From Rhynochetos jubatus (Eukaryota > Chordata > Aves > Eurypygiformes > Rhynochetidae), in the NCBI GenBank assembly GCA_027574665.1, contig CM050672.1, forward strand, positions 9,718,001 to 9,782,000: a stretch of 64,000 nt of DNA, in the 5' to 3' direction. The notes below the pieces were generated by a model, which worked only from the letters and a program-made list of their open reading frames with translations, made no database searches and had not been told where the DNA came from. The translations under genes were made by a program, and so were the position numbers. Numbering within the stretch: the first letter of the stretch is position 1; the number at the start of each line of letters is the position of its first letter. Positions 37,601-50,415 of the stretch are shown here, piece after piece.

Positions 37601-40600
37601 AGCCAGGCCTCAAACCACAAGAAGCTCCAGCCCAAATGGCAGCCAAAATGCAGCCCACATCCGGGAGAATCTCAAGAGCAGGGGGTGGAGCAAGCCAGGC
37701 CTCAAACCATGAGAAGCTCCAGCCCAAAAGGCAGCCAAAATGCAGCCCACATCCGGGAGAATCTCAAGAGCAGGGGGTGGAGCAAGCCAGGCCTCAAACC
37801 TCGAGAAGCTCCAGACCAAGAATCAGCCAAAATGCAGCCCACCTCCGGGAGAATCTCAAGAGCAGGGGGTGGAGCAAGCCAGGCCTCAAACCACGAGAAG
37901 CTCCAGCCCAAAATGCAGCCAAAATGCAGCCCACCTCCGGGAGAATCTCAAGAGCAGGGGCTGGAGCAAGCCAGGCCTCAAACCACGAGAAGCTCCAGCC
38001 CAAAAGGCAGCCAAAATCCAGCCCACATCCGGGAGAATCTCAAGAGCAGGGGGTGGAGCAAGCCAGGCCTCAAACCACGAGAAGCTCCAGCCCAAAAGGC
38101 AGCCAAAATGCAGCCCACATCCGGGAGAATCTCAAGAGCAGGGGTTGGAGCAAGCCAGGCCTCAAACCACGAGAAGCTCCAGCCCAAAAGGCAGCCAAAA
38201 TCCAGCCCACATCCGGGAGAATCTCAAGAGCAGGGGGTGGAGCAAGCCAGGCCTCAAACCACGAGAAGCTCCAGCCCAAAAGGCAGCCAAAATCCAGCCC
38301 ACATGCAGGAGAATATGAAGAGCAGGGGGTGGAGCAAGCCAGGCCTCAAACCACGAGAAGCTCCAGCCCAAAATGCAGCCAAAATCCAGCCCACATCCGG
38401 GAGAATCTCAAGAGCAGGAGGTGGAGCAAGGCAGGCCTCAAACCTCGAGAAGCTCCAGCCCAAAAGGCAGCCAAAATGCAGCCCACCTCCGGGAGAATCT
38501 CAAGAGCAGGGGGTGGAGCAAGCCAGGCCTCAAACCACGAGAAGCTCCAGCCCAAAAGGCAGCCAAAATGCAGCCCACCTCCGGGAGAATCTCAAGAGCA
38601 GGGGCTGGAGCAAGCCAGGCCTCAAACCACGAGAAGCTCCAGCCCTAAAGGCAGCCAAAATGCAGCCCACATCCGGGAGAATCGCAAGAGCAGGGGGTGG
38701 AGGAAGCCAGGCCTCAAACCACGAGAAGCTCCAGCCCAAATGGCAGCCAAAATGCAGCCCACATGCGGGAGAATCTCAAGAGCAGGGGGTGGAGCAAGCC
38801 AGGCCTCAAACCTCGAGAAGCTCCAGACCAAGAATCAGCCAAAATGCAGCCCACATCCGGGAGAATCTCAAGAGCAGGGGGTGGAGCAAGCCAGGCCTCA
38901 AACCACGAGAAGCTCCAGCCCAAAAGGCAGCCAAAATGCAGCCCACCTCCGGGAGAATCTCAAGAGCAGGGGGTGGAGCAAGCCAGGCCTCAAACCACGA
39001 GAAGCTCCAGCCCAAAAGGCAGCCAAAATCCAGCCCACATGCAGGAGAATATGAAGAGCAGGGGGTGGAGCAAGCCAGGCCTCAAACCACGAGAAGAACC
39101 AGCCCAAAATGCAGCCAAAATCCAGGCAACATCCGGGAGAATCTCAAGAGCAGGAGGTGGAGCAAGCCAGGCCTCAAACCATGAGAAGCTCCAGCCCAAA
39201 AGGCAGCCAAAATCCAGCCCACATCCGGGAGAATCTCAAGAGCAGGGGGTGGAGCAAGCCAGGCCTCAAACCACGAGAAGCTCCAGCCCAAAAGGCAGCC
39301 AAAATCCAGCCCACCTCCGGGAGAATCTCAAGAGCAGGGGGTGGAGCAAGCCAGGCCTCAAACCACGAGAAGCTCCAGCCCAAAAGGCAGCCAAAATGCA
39401 GCCCACCTCCGGGAGAATCTCAAGAGCAGGGGGTGGAGCAAGCCAGGCCTCAAACCACGAGAAGCTCCAGCCCAAAAAGCAGCCAAAATGCAGCCCACCT
39501 CCGGGAGAATCTCAAGAGCAGGGGGTGGAGCAAGCCAGGCCTCAAACCACGAGAAGCTCCAGCCCAAAAGGCAGCCAAAATCCAGCCCACATGCAGGAGA
39601 ATATGAAGAGCAGGGGGTGGAGCAAGCCAGGCCTCAAACCACGAGAAGCTCCAGCCCAAAATGCAGCCAAAATCCAGCCCACATCCGGGAGAATATCAAG
39701 AGCAGGAGGTGGAGCAAGCCAGGCCTCAAACCATGAGAAGCTCCAGCCCAAAAGGCAGCCAAAATCCAGCCCACATGCTGGAGAATCTCAAGAGCAGGGG
39801 GTGGAGCAAGCCAGGCCTCAAACCACGAGAAGCTCCAGCCCAAAAGGCAGCCAAAATGCAGCCCACCTCCGGGAGAATCTCAAGAGCAGCGCGTGGAGCA
39901 ATCCAGGCCTCAAACCATGAGAAGCTCCAGCCCAAAAGGCAGCCAAAATGCAGCCCACATCCGGGAGAATCTCAAGAGCAGGGGTTGGAGCAAGCCAGGC
40001 CTCAAACCTCGAGAAGCTCCAGCCCAAAATGTAGCCAAAATCCAGCCCACATCCGGGAGAATCTCAAGAGCAGGGGGTGGAGCAAGCCAGGCCTCAAACC
40101 ACGAGAAGCTCCAGCCCAAGAATCAGCCAAAATGCAGTCCACATCCGGGAGAATATCAATGGCAGAGTTTGGAGCAAGCCAGGCCTCAAACCTTGAGAAG
40201 CTCCAGCCCAAAATGCAACCAAAATGCAGCCCACATCTGGGAGAATCTCAAGAGCAGGGGCTGGAGCAAGGCAGGCCTCAAACCACGAGAAGCTCCAGCC
40301 CAAAAGGCAGCCAAAATGCAGCCCACATCCAGGAGAATATCAAGAGCATGGGGTGGAGCAAGCCAGGCCTCAAACCACGAGAAGCTCCAGCCCAAAATGC
40401 AGCCAAAATGCAGCCCACCTCCGGGAGAATCTCAAGAGCAGGGGGTGGAGCAAGCCAGGCCTCAAGCCTCGAGAAACTCCAGACCAAGAATCAGCCAAAA
40501 TGCAGCCCACCTCCGGGAGAATCTCAAGAGCAGGGGGTGGAGCAAGCCAGGCCTCAAACCACGAGAAGCTCCAGCCCAAGAATCAGCCAAAATGCAGCCC

Positions 40601-42790
40601 ACCTCCGGGAGAATCTCAATGGCAGAGTTTGGAGCAAGCCAGGCCTCAAACCTTGAGAAGCTCCAGCCCAAAATACAACCAAAATGCAGCCCACATCCGG
40701 GAGAATCTCAAGAGCAGGGGCTGGAGCAAGGCAGGCCTCAAACCACGAGAAGCTCCAGCCCAAAAGGCAGCCAAAATGCAGCCCACATCCAGGAGAATAT
40801 CAAGAGCATGGGGTGGAGCAAGCCAGGCCTCAAACCACGAGAAGCTCCAGCCCAAAATGCAGCCAAAATGCAGCCCACCTCCGGGAGAATCTCAAGAGCA
40901 GGGGGTGGAGCAAGCCAGGCCTCAAACCTCGAGAAGCTCCAGACCAAGAATCAGCCAAAATGCAGCCCACCTCCGGGAGAATCTCAAGAGCAGGGGGTGG
41001 AGCAAGCCAGGCCTCAAACCACGAGAAGCTCCAGCCCAAAAGGCAGCCAAAATGCAGCCCACATCCGGGAGAATCTCAAGAGCAGGGGCTGGAGCAAGGC
41101 AGGCCTCAAACCACGAGAAGCTCCAGCCCAAAAGGCAGCCAAAATGCAGCCCACCTCCGGGAGAATCTCAAGAGCAGGGGGTGGAGCAAGCCAGGCCTCA
41201 AACCACGAGAAGCTCCAGCCCAAAAGGCAGCCAAAATGCAGCCCACATCCCAAAGAATCGCAAGAGCAGGGGGTGGAGCAAGCCAGGCCTCAAACCTCGA
41301 GAAGCTCCAGACCAAGAATCAGCCAAAATGCAGCCCACCTCCGGGAGAATCTCAAGAGCAGGGGGTGGAGCAAGCCAGGCCTCAAACCACGAGAAACTCC
41401 AGCCCAAGAATCAGCCAAAATGCAGCCCACCTCCGGGAGAATCTCAAGAGCAGGTTGTGGAGCAAGCCAGGCCTCGAACCATGAGAAGCTCCAGCCCAAA
41501 AGGCAGCCAAAATGCAGCCCACATCCGGGAGAATCTCAAGAGCAGGGGGTGGAGCAAGCCAGGCCTCAAACCACGAGAAGCTCCAGCCCAAAAGGCAGCC
41601 AAAATGCAGCCCACATCCGGGAGAATCTCAAGAGCAGGGGGTGGAGCAAGCCAGGCCTCAAACCACAAGAAGCTCCAGCCCAAAAGGCAGCCAAAATCCA
41701 GCCCACATGCAGGAGAATATGAAGAGCAGGGGGTGGAGCAATCCAGGCCTCAAACCACGAGAAGCTCCAGCCCAAAATGCAGCCAAAATCCAGCCCACAT
41801 CCGGGAGAATCTCAAGAGCAGGAGGTGGAGCAAGCCAGGCCTCAAACCATGAGAAGCTCTAGGCCAAAAGGCAGCCAAAATCCAGCCCACATCCGGGAGA
41901 ATCTCAAGAGCAGGGCTTGGAGAAAGCCAGGCCTCAAACCACGAGAAGCTCCAGCCCAAAAGGCAGCCAAAATGCAGCCCACCTCCGGGAGAATCTCAAG
42001 AGCAGGGGGTGGAGCAAGCCAGGCCTCAAACCATGAGAAGCTCCAGCCAAAAAGGCAGCCAAAATGCAGCCCACATCCGGGAGAATCTCAAGAGCAGGGG
42101 GTGGAGCAAGCCAGGCCTCAAACCACGAGAAGCTCCAGCCCAAAAGGCAGCCAAAATGCAGCCCACATCCGGGAGAATCTCAAGAGCAGGGGGTGGAGCA
42201 AGCCAGGCCTCAAACCACGAGAAGCTCCAGCACAAAAGGCAGCCAAAATGCAGCCCACCTCCGGGAGAATATCAAGAGCAGAGGGTGGAGCAAGCCAGGC
42301 CTCAAACCACGAGAAGCTCCAGCCCAAAATGTAGCCAAAATCCAGCCCACATCCGGGAGAACCTCAAGAGCAGGTGGTGTAGCAAGCGAGGCCTCAAACC
42401 ACGAGAAGCTCCAGCCCAAAAGGCAGCCAAAAATGCAGCCCACATCCGGGAGAATCTCAAGAGCAGGGGGTGGAGCAAGCCAGGCCTCAGACCTTGAGAA
42501 GCTCCAGCCCAAGAATCAGCCAAAATGCAGCCCACCTCCGGGAGAATCTCAATGGCAGATTTTGGAGCAAGCCAGGCCTCAAACCTTGTGAAGCTCCAGC
42601 CCAAAAGGCAGCCAAAATGCAGCCCACATCCGGGAGAATCTCAAGAGCAGGGGGTGGAGCAAGCCAGGCCTCAAACCACGAGAAGCTCCAGCCCAAAAGG
42701 CAGCCAAAATGCAGCCCACATCCGGGAGAATCTCAAGAGCAGGGGGTGGAGCAAGGCAGGCCTCAAACCATGAGAAGCTCCAGCCCAAAA
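34620..42790 (+). repeat. Higher-order block B, copy 2 (about 8.17 kb)
   Basis: Tandem copy of block B. It reproduces rare states of copy 1 in the right half at exactly 8,189 bp, including the 93-bp CCAAAAATGC unit (34,238 and 42,427), GCAGCGCGTGG (near 31,697 and 39,886), TCCCAAAGAATC (near 33,059 and 41,248) and CTCTAGGCC (near 33,668 and 41,857). It differs by a net three-unit gain near 36.6 kb and a four-unit loss near 38.4 kb. Near-identity over 8 kb marks this as one of the most recent amplifications in the window, or as an assembly artefact to be excluded. Confidence 0.8.
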
Positions 42791-45700
42791 GGCAGCCAAA
42801 ATCCAGCCCACATCCGGGAGAATCTCAAGAGCAGGGGGTGGAGAAAGCCAGGCCTCAAACCACGAGAAGCTCCAGCCCAAAAGGCAGCCAAAATGCAGCC
42901 CACCTCCGGGAGAATCTCAAGAGCAGGGGATGGAGCAAGCCAGGCCTCAAACCACGAGAAGCTCCAGTCCAAAAGGCAGCCAAAATGCAGCCTACCTCCG
43001 GGAGAATATCAAGAGCAGGGGGTGGAGCAAGCCAGGCCTCAAACCACGAGAAGCTCCAGCCCAAAAGGCAGCCAAAATGCAGCCCACATCCGGGAGAATC
43101 GCAAGAGCAGGGGGTGGAGCAAGCCAGGCCTCAAACCACGAGAAGCTCCAGCCCAAATGGCAGCCAAAATACAGCCCACATCCGGGAGAATCTCAAGAGC
43201 AGGGGGTGGAGCAAGCCAGGCCTCAAACCATGAGAAGCTCCAGCCCAAAAGGCAGCCAAAATGCAGCCCACATCCGGGAGAATCTCAAGAGCAGGGGGTG
43301 GAGCAAGCCAGGCCTCAAACCTCGAGAAGCTCCAGACCAAGAATCAGCCAAAATGCAGCCCACCTCCGGGAGAATCTCAAGAGCAGGGGGTGGAGCAAGC
43401 CAGGCCTCAAACCACGAGAAGCTCCAGCCCAAAATGCAGCCAAAATGCAGCCCACCTCCAGGAGAATCTCAAGAGCAGGGGGTGGAGCAAGCCAGGCCTC
43501 AAACCTCGAGAAGCTCCAGACCAAGAATCAGCCAAAATGCAGCCCACCTCCGGGAGAATCTCAAGAGCAGGGGGTGGAGCAAGCCAGGCCTCAAACCACG
43601 AGAAGCTCCAGCCCTAAAGGCAGCCAAAATGCAGCCCACCTCCGGGAGAATCTCAATGGCAGAGTTTGGAGCAAGCCAGGCCTCAAACCTTGAGAAGCTC
43701 CAGCCCAAAATGCAACCAAAATGCAGCCCACATCCGGGAGAATCTCAAGAGCAGGGGGTGGAGCAAGCCAGGCCTCAAACCACGAGAAGCTCCAGCCCAA
43801 AAGGCAGCCAAAATGCAGCCCACATCCGGGAGAATCTCAAGAGCAGGAGGTGGAGCAAGGCAGGCCTCAAACCATGACAAGCTCCAGCCCAAAAGGCAGC
43901 CAAAATCCAGCCCACATCCGGGAGAATCTCAAGAGCAGGGGGTGGAGCAAGCCAGGCCTCAAACCATGAGAAGCTCCAGCCCAAAAGGCAGCCAAAATGC
44001 AGCCCACATCCGGGAGAATCTCAAGAGCAGGGGGTGGAGCAAGCCAGGCCTCAAACCACGAGAAGCTCCAGCCCAAATGGCAGCCAAAATACAGCCCACA
44101 TCCGGGAGAATCTCAAGAGCAGGGGGTGGAGCAAGCCAGGCCTCAAACCATGAGAAGCTCCAGCCCAAAATGCAGCCAAAATGCAGCCCACATACGGGAG
44201 AATCTCAAGAGCAGGGGGTGGAGCAAGCCAGGCCTCAAACCACGAGAAGCTCCAGCCCTAAAGGCAGCCAAAATGCAGCCCACCTCCGGGAGAATCTCAA
44301 TGGCAGAGTTTGGAGCAAGCCAGGCCTCAAACCTTGAGAAGCTCCAGCCCAAAATGCAACCAAAATGCAGCCCACATCCGGGAGAATCTCAAGAGCAGGG
44401 GCTGGAGCAAGTCAGGCCTCAAACCACGAGAAGCTCCAGCCCAAAAGGCAGCCAAAATGCAGCCCACCTCCGGGAGAATCTCAAGAGCAGGTTGTGGAGC
44501 AAGCCAGGCCTCGAACCATGAGAAGCTCCAGCCCTAAAGGCAGCCAAAATGCAGCCCACATCCGGGAGAATCTCAAGAGCAGGGGGTGGAGCAAGCCAGG
44601 CCTCAAACCACGAGAAGCTCCAGCCCAAAAGGCAGCCAAAATCCAGCCCACATTCTGGAGAATATGAAGAGCAGGGGGTGGAGCAAGCCAGGCCTCAAAC
44701 CACGAGAAGCTCCAGCCCAAAATGCAGCCAAAATCCAGCCCACATCCGGGAGAATCTCAAGAGCAGGAGGTGGAGCAAGCCAGGCCTCAAACCATGAGAA
44801 GCTCCAGCCCAAAAGGCAGCCAAAATCCAGCCCACATACGGGAGAATCTCAAGAGCAGGGGGTGGAGAAAGCCAGGCCTCAAACCACGAGAAGCTCCAGC
44901 CCAAAAGGCAGCCAAAATGCAGCCCACCTCCGGGAGAATCTCAAGAGCAGGGGGTGGAGCAAGCCAGGCCTCAAACCATGAGAAGCTCCAGCCCAAAAGG
45001 CAGCCAAAATGCAGCCCACATCCGGGAGAATCTCAAGAGCAGGGGGTGGAGCAAGCCAGGCCTCAAACCACGAGAAGCTCCAGCCCAAAAGGCAGCCAAA
45101 ATGCAGCCCACATCCGGGACAATCTCAAGAGCAGGGGGTGGAGCAAGCCAGGCCTCAAACCACGAGAAGCTCCAGCCCAAAAGGCAGCCAAAATGCAGCC
45201 CACCTCCGGGAGAACCTCAAGAGCAGGGGGTGGAGCAAGCTAGGCCTCAAACCACGAGAAGCTCCAGCCCAAAAGGCAGCCAAAATGCAGCCCACATCCG
45301 GGAGAATCTCAAGAGGAGGGGGTGGAGCAAGCCAGGCCTCAAACCACGAGAAGCTCCAGCCCAAAATGTAGCCAAAATGCAGCCCACATCCGGGAGAACC
45401 TCAAGAGCAGGGGGTGGAGCAAGCCAGGCCTCAAACCACGAGAAGCTCCAGCCCAAAATGCAGCCAAAATGCAGCCCACATCCGGGAGAATCTCAAGAGC
45501 AGGGGGTGGAGCAAGCCAGGCCTCAGACCTTGAGAAGCTCCAGCACAAGAATCAGCCAAAATGCAGCCCACCTCCGGGAGAATCTCAATGGCAGATTTTG
45601 GAGCAAGCCAGGCCTCAAACCTTGTGAAGCTCTAGCCCAAAAGGCAGCCAAAATCCAGCCCACATCCGGGAGAATCTCAAGAGCAGGGGGTGGAGCAAGG

Positions 45701-47120
45701 CAGGCCTCAAACCATGAGAAGCTCCAGCCCAAAAGGCAGCCAAAATGCAGCCCACATCCGGGAGAATCTCAAGAGCAGGGGGTGGAGCAAGCCAGGCCTC
45801 AAACCACGAGAAGCTCCAGCCCAAGAATCAGCCAAAATGCAGCCCACCTCCGGGAGAATCTCAATGGCAGAGTTTGGAGCAAGCCAGGCCTCAAACCTTG
45901 AGAAGCTCCAGCCCAAAATGCAACCAAAATGCAGCCCACATCCGGGAGAATCTCAAGAGCAGGTGCTGGAGCAAGCCAGGCCTCAAACCACGAGAAGCTC
46001 CAGCCCAAAAGGCAGCCAAAATGCAGCCCACATCCAGGAGAATATCAAGAGCATGGGGTGGAGCAAGCCAGGCCTCAAACCACGAGAAGCTCCAGCCCAA
46101 AAGGCAGCCAAAATGCAGCCCACATCCGGGAGAATCTCAAGAGCAGGTTGTGGAGCAAGCCAGGCCTCGAACCACGAGAAGCTCCAGCCCTAAATGCAGC
46201 CAAAATGCAGCCCACATCCGGGAGAATCTCAAGAGCAGGGGGTGGAGCAAGCCAGGCCTCAAACCACGAGAAGCTCCAGCCCAAAAGGCAGCCAAAATCC
46301 AGCCCATATCCGGGACAATCTCAAGAGCATGTGGTGGAGCAAGCCAGGCCTCAAACCATGAGAAGCTCTAGGCCAAAAGGCAGCCAAAATGCAGCCCACA
46401 TCCGGGAGAATCTCAAGAGCAGGTTGTGGAGCAAGCCAGGCCTCGAACCATGAGAAGCTCCAGCCCTAAAGGCAGCCAAAATGCAGCCCACATCCAGGAG
46501 AATCTCAAGAGCAGGGGGTGGAGCAAGCCAGGCCTCAAACCATGAGAAGCTCCAGCCCAAAAGGCAGCCAAAATGCAGCCCTCATCCGGGACAATTTCAA
46601 GAGCAGGGGGTGGAGCAAGGCAGGCCTCAAACCACGAGAAGCTCCAGCCCAAAAGGCAGCCAAAATCCAGCCCACATCCGGGAGAATATCAAGAGCAGGG
46701 GGTGGAGCAAGCCAGGCCTCAAACCACGAGAAGCTCCAGCCCAATAATCAGCCAAAATTCAGCCCACATCCGGGAGAATCTCAAGAGCAGGGGGTGGAGC
46801 AAGCCAGGCCTCAAACCACGAGAAGCTCCAGCCCAAAAGGCAGCCAAAATGCAGCCCACATCCGGGAGAATCTCAAGAGCAGGGGGTGGAGCAAGCCAGG
46901 CCTCAAACCTCGAGAAGCTCCAGCCCAAAAGGCAGCCAAAATGCAGCCCACCTCCGGGAGAATCTCAAGAGCAGGGGGTGGAGCAAGCCAGGCCTCAAAC
47001 CACGAGAAGCTCCAGCCCAAAAGGCAGCCAAAATCCAGCCCACATCCGGGAGAATCTCAAGAGCAGGGGGTGGAGCAAGCCAGGCCTCAAAACACGAGAA
47101 CCTCCAGCCCAAAATGCAGC
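42790..47120 (+). repeat. Mixed satellite between blocks B and C
   Basis: About 47 units with variants seen elsewhere, such as CTCAATGGCAG (near 43,650, 44,296, 45,586 and 45,862) and CAGGTTGTGG (44,488, 46,144 and 46,430). Single-base oddities include AGTCAGG near 44,410 and CAAGCTAGGCC near 45,237. No length variant and no long duplication was recognised. No gene is present. Confidence 0.75.
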
Positions 47121-48725
47121 CAAAATGCAGCCCACCTCCGGGAGAATCTCAAGAGCAGGGGGTGGAGCAAGCCAGGCCTCAAACCACGAGAAGCTCCAGC
47201 CCAAAAGGCAGCCAAAATCCAGCCCACATCCGGGAGAATCTCAAGAGCAGGGGGTGGAGGAAGCCAGGCCTCAAACCACAAGAAGCTCCAGCCCAAGAAT
47301 CAGCCAATATGCAGCCCACATCCGGGAGAATCTCAAGAGCAGAGGTTGGAGCAAGCCAGGCCTCAAACCATGAGAATCTCCAGCCCTAAAGTCAGCCAAA
47401 ATGCAGCCCACATCCGGGAGAATCTCAAGAGCAGGGGGTGGAGCAAGCCAGGCCTCAAGTCACGAGAAGCTCCAGCCCAAAAGGCAGCCAAATGCAGCCC
47501 ACCTCCCGGAGAATCTCAAGAGCAGGGGGTGGAGCAAGCCAGGCCTCAAACCACGAGAAGCTCCAGCCCAAAAGGCAGCCAAAATGCAGCCCACATACGG
47601 GAGAATCTCAAGAGCAGGGGTTGGAGGAAGCCAGGCCTCAAACCATGAGAAGCTCCAGCCCAAAAGGCAGCCAAAATGCAGCCCACATCGGGGAGAATTT
47701 CAAGAGCAGGGGGTGGAGCAATCCAGGCCTCAAACCATGAGAATCTCCAGCCCTAAAGGCAGCCAAAATGCAGCCCACATCCGGGAGAATCTCAAGAGCA
47801 GGGGGTGGAGCAAGCCAGGCCTCAAATCACGAGAAGCTCCAGCCCAAAATGCAGCCAAATGCAGCCCACATCCAGGAGAATCTCAAGAGCAGGGGGTGGA
47901 GCAAGCCAGGCCTCAAACCACGAGAAGCTCCAGCCCAAAAGGCAGCCAAAATCCAGCCCACCTCCGGGAGAATCTCAAGAGCAGGGGGTGGAGCAAGCCA
48001 GGCCTCAAACCACGAGAAGCTCCAGCCCAAAAGGCAGCCAAAATCCAGCCCACATCCGGGAGAATCTCAAGAGCAGGGGGTGGAGGAAGCCAGGCCTCAA
48101 ACCACAAGAAGCTCCAGCCCAAGAATCAGCAAATATGCAGCCCACATCCGGGAGAATCTCAAGAGCAGAGGTTGGAGCAAGCCAGGCCTCAAACCATGAG
48201 AATCTCCAGCCCTAAAGTCAGCCAAAATGCAGCCCACATCCGGGAGAATCTCAAGAGCAGGGGGTGGAGCAAGCCAGGCCTCAAATCACGAGAAGCTCCA
48301 GCCCAAAAGGCAGCCAAATGCAGCCCACATCCAGGAGAATCTCAAGAGCAGGGGGTGGAGCAAGCCAGGCCTCAAACCACGAGAAGCTCCAGCCCAAAAG
48401 GCAGCCAAAATGCAGCCCACATACGGGAGAATCTCAAGAGCAGGGGTTGGAGGAAGCCAGGCCTCAAACCATGAGAAGCTCCAGCCCAAAATTCAGCCAA
48501 AATGCAGCCCACATCGGGGAGAATTTCAAGAGCAGGGGGTGGAGCAATCCAGGCCTCAAACCATGAGAATCTCCAGCCCTAAAGGCAGCCAAAATGCAGC
48601 CCACATCCGGGAGAATCTCAAGAGCAGGGGGTGGAGCAAGCCAGGCCTCAAATCACGAGAAGCTCCAGCCCAAAAGGCAGCCAAATGCAGCCCACATCCA
48701 GGAGAATCTCAAGAGCAGGGGGTGG
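47120..48725 (+). repeat. Block C: 826-bp tandem duplication
   Basis: Two copies, about 47,120-47,945 and 47,946-48,725, at an offset of 826 bp (nine units less 2 bp). Shared markers are the AATCAGCCAATATG unit (AATCAGCAAATATG in copy 2), the AGAGGTTGG unit, GAGAATCTCCAGCCC, CAAATCACGAG, and two 91-bp units per copy (GCCAAATGC at 47,487 and 47,854, then 48,313 and 48,680). The shortage of 2 bp from a whole number of units is exactly accounted for by those two short units. Confidence 0.8.
47487..47495 (+). repeat. 91-bp monomer class: GCCAAATGC
   Basis: Three A replace four before TGCAGCCC, giving a 91-bp unit. I find six: 47,487, 47,854, 48,313, 48,680, 50,980 and 55,304. At all but the first, the same unit also reads CAAATCACGAG (CAAGTCACGAG at the first), so this is a coherent subfamily spread by duplication and not repeated slippage in the A-run. 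Confidence 0.85.
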
Positions 48726-50160
48726 AACAAGCCAGGCCTCAAACCTCGAGAACCTCAAGCCCAAAATGCAGCCAAAATGCAGCCCACCTCCAGGAGAATC
48801 TCAAGAGCAGGGGGTGGAGCAAGACAGGCCTCAAACCACGAGAAGCTCCAGCCTTAAAGGCAGCCAAAATGCAGCCCACATCTGGGAGAATCTCAAGAGC
48901 AGGGGGTGGAGCAAGCCAGGCCTCAAACCACGAGAAGCTCCAGCCCAAAATGCAGCCAAAATCCAGCCCACATCCGTGAGAATCTCAAGAGCGGGGGATT
49001 CAGCAATCCAGGCCTCAAACCTCGAGAAGCTCCAGCCCAAAAGGCAGCCAAAATCCAGCCCACATCCGTGAGAATCTCAAGAGCAGGGGGTGGAGCAAGC
49101 CAGGCCTCAAACCTCGAGAAGCTCCAGCCCAAAAGGCAGACAAAATGCAGCCCACATCCGGGAGAATCTCAAGAGCAGGGGGTGGAGCAAGCCAGGCCTC
49201 AAACCACGAGAAGCTCCAGCCCAAAAGGCAGCCAAAATGCAGCCCACCTCCCTGAGAATATCAAGAGCAGGGGGTGGAGCAAGCCAGGCCTCAAACCACG
49301 AGAAGCTCCAGCCCAAAATGCAGCCAAACTCCAGCCCACATCCGTGAGAATCTCAAGAGCGGGGGTTGCAGCAATCCAGGCCTCAAACCTCCAGAAGCTC
49401 CAGCCCAAAAGGCAGCCAAAATCCAGCCCACATCCGGGAGAATCTCAAGAGCAGGGGGTGGAGCAAGCCAGGCCTCAAACCTCGAGAAGCTCCAGCCCAA
49501 AAGGCAGCCAAAATGCAGCCCACCTCCGGGAGAATCTCAAGAGCAGGGGGTGGAGCAAGCCAGTCCTCAAACCACGAGAAGCTCCAGCCCAAAAGGCAGC
49601 CAAAATGCAGCCCACATCCGGGAGAATCTCAAGAGCAGGGGGTGGAGCAAGCCAGGCCTCAAACCACGAGAAGCTCCAGCCCAAAATGCAGCCAAAATCC
49701 AGCACACATCCGGGATAAAATCAAGAGCAGGGGGTGGAGCAAGCCAGGCCTCAAACCTCGAGAAGCTCCAGCCCAAGAGGCAGCCAAAATGCAGCCCACA
49801 TCCGGGAGAATCTCAAGAGCAGGGGGTGGAGCAAGCCAGGCCTCAAACCACGAGAAGCTCCAGCCCAAAAGGCAGCCAAAATGCAGCCCACATCCGGGAG
49901 AATCTCTAGAGCAGGGGGTGGAGCAAGCCAGGCCTCAAACCACGAGAAGCTCCAGCCCAAAATGCAGCCAAAATCCAGCCCATATACGGGACAATCTCAA
50001 GAGCATGTGGTGGAGCAAGCCAGGCCTCAAACCACGAGAAGCTCCAGCCCAAAATGCAGCCAAAATCCAGCCCACATCCAGGAGAATATGAAGAGCAGGG
50101 GGTGGAGCAAGCCAGGCCTCAAACCTCGAGAAGCTCCAGCCCAAAAGGCAACCAAAATGC
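48725..50160 (+). repeat. Mixed satellite with GCGGGGG variants
   Basis: About 16 units. Unusual units read GAGCGGGGGATTCAGCAATCC (48,990-49,010) and GAGCGGGGGTTGCAGCAATCC (49,358-49,378), 368 bp (four units) apart, suggesting a small local duplication. A GGATAAAATC variant is near 49,713. No gene is present. Confidence 0.75.
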
Positions 50161-50404
50161 AGCCCACATCCGGGAGAATCTCAAGAGCAGGGGGTGGAGC
50201 AAGCCAGGCCTCAAACCACAAGAAGCTCCAGCCCAAAAGGCAGCCAAAATGCAGCCCACCTCCGGGAGAATCTCAAGAGCAGGGCGTGGAGCAAGGCAGG
50301 CCTCAAACCATGAGAATCTCCAGCCCTAAAGGCAGCCAAAATGCAGCCCACATGCGGGAGAATCTCAAGAGCAGGGGGTGGAGCAAGCCAGGCCTCAAAC
50401 CACG

Positions 50405-50415
50405 AGAGGGCTCCA
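50405..50415 (+). repeat. 93-bp monomer class: GAGAGGGCT
   Basis: CACGAGAGGGCTCC replaces CACGAGAAGCTCC, giving +1 bp. Copies are at 50,405, 53,991 and 54,728. A related GAGAGGGCTTCAG form, also with CCTGGAACC upstream, is at 59,231 and 61,161. The following unit also shares CATCCGGCAGAATGTC in the first three. Confidence 0.85.
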
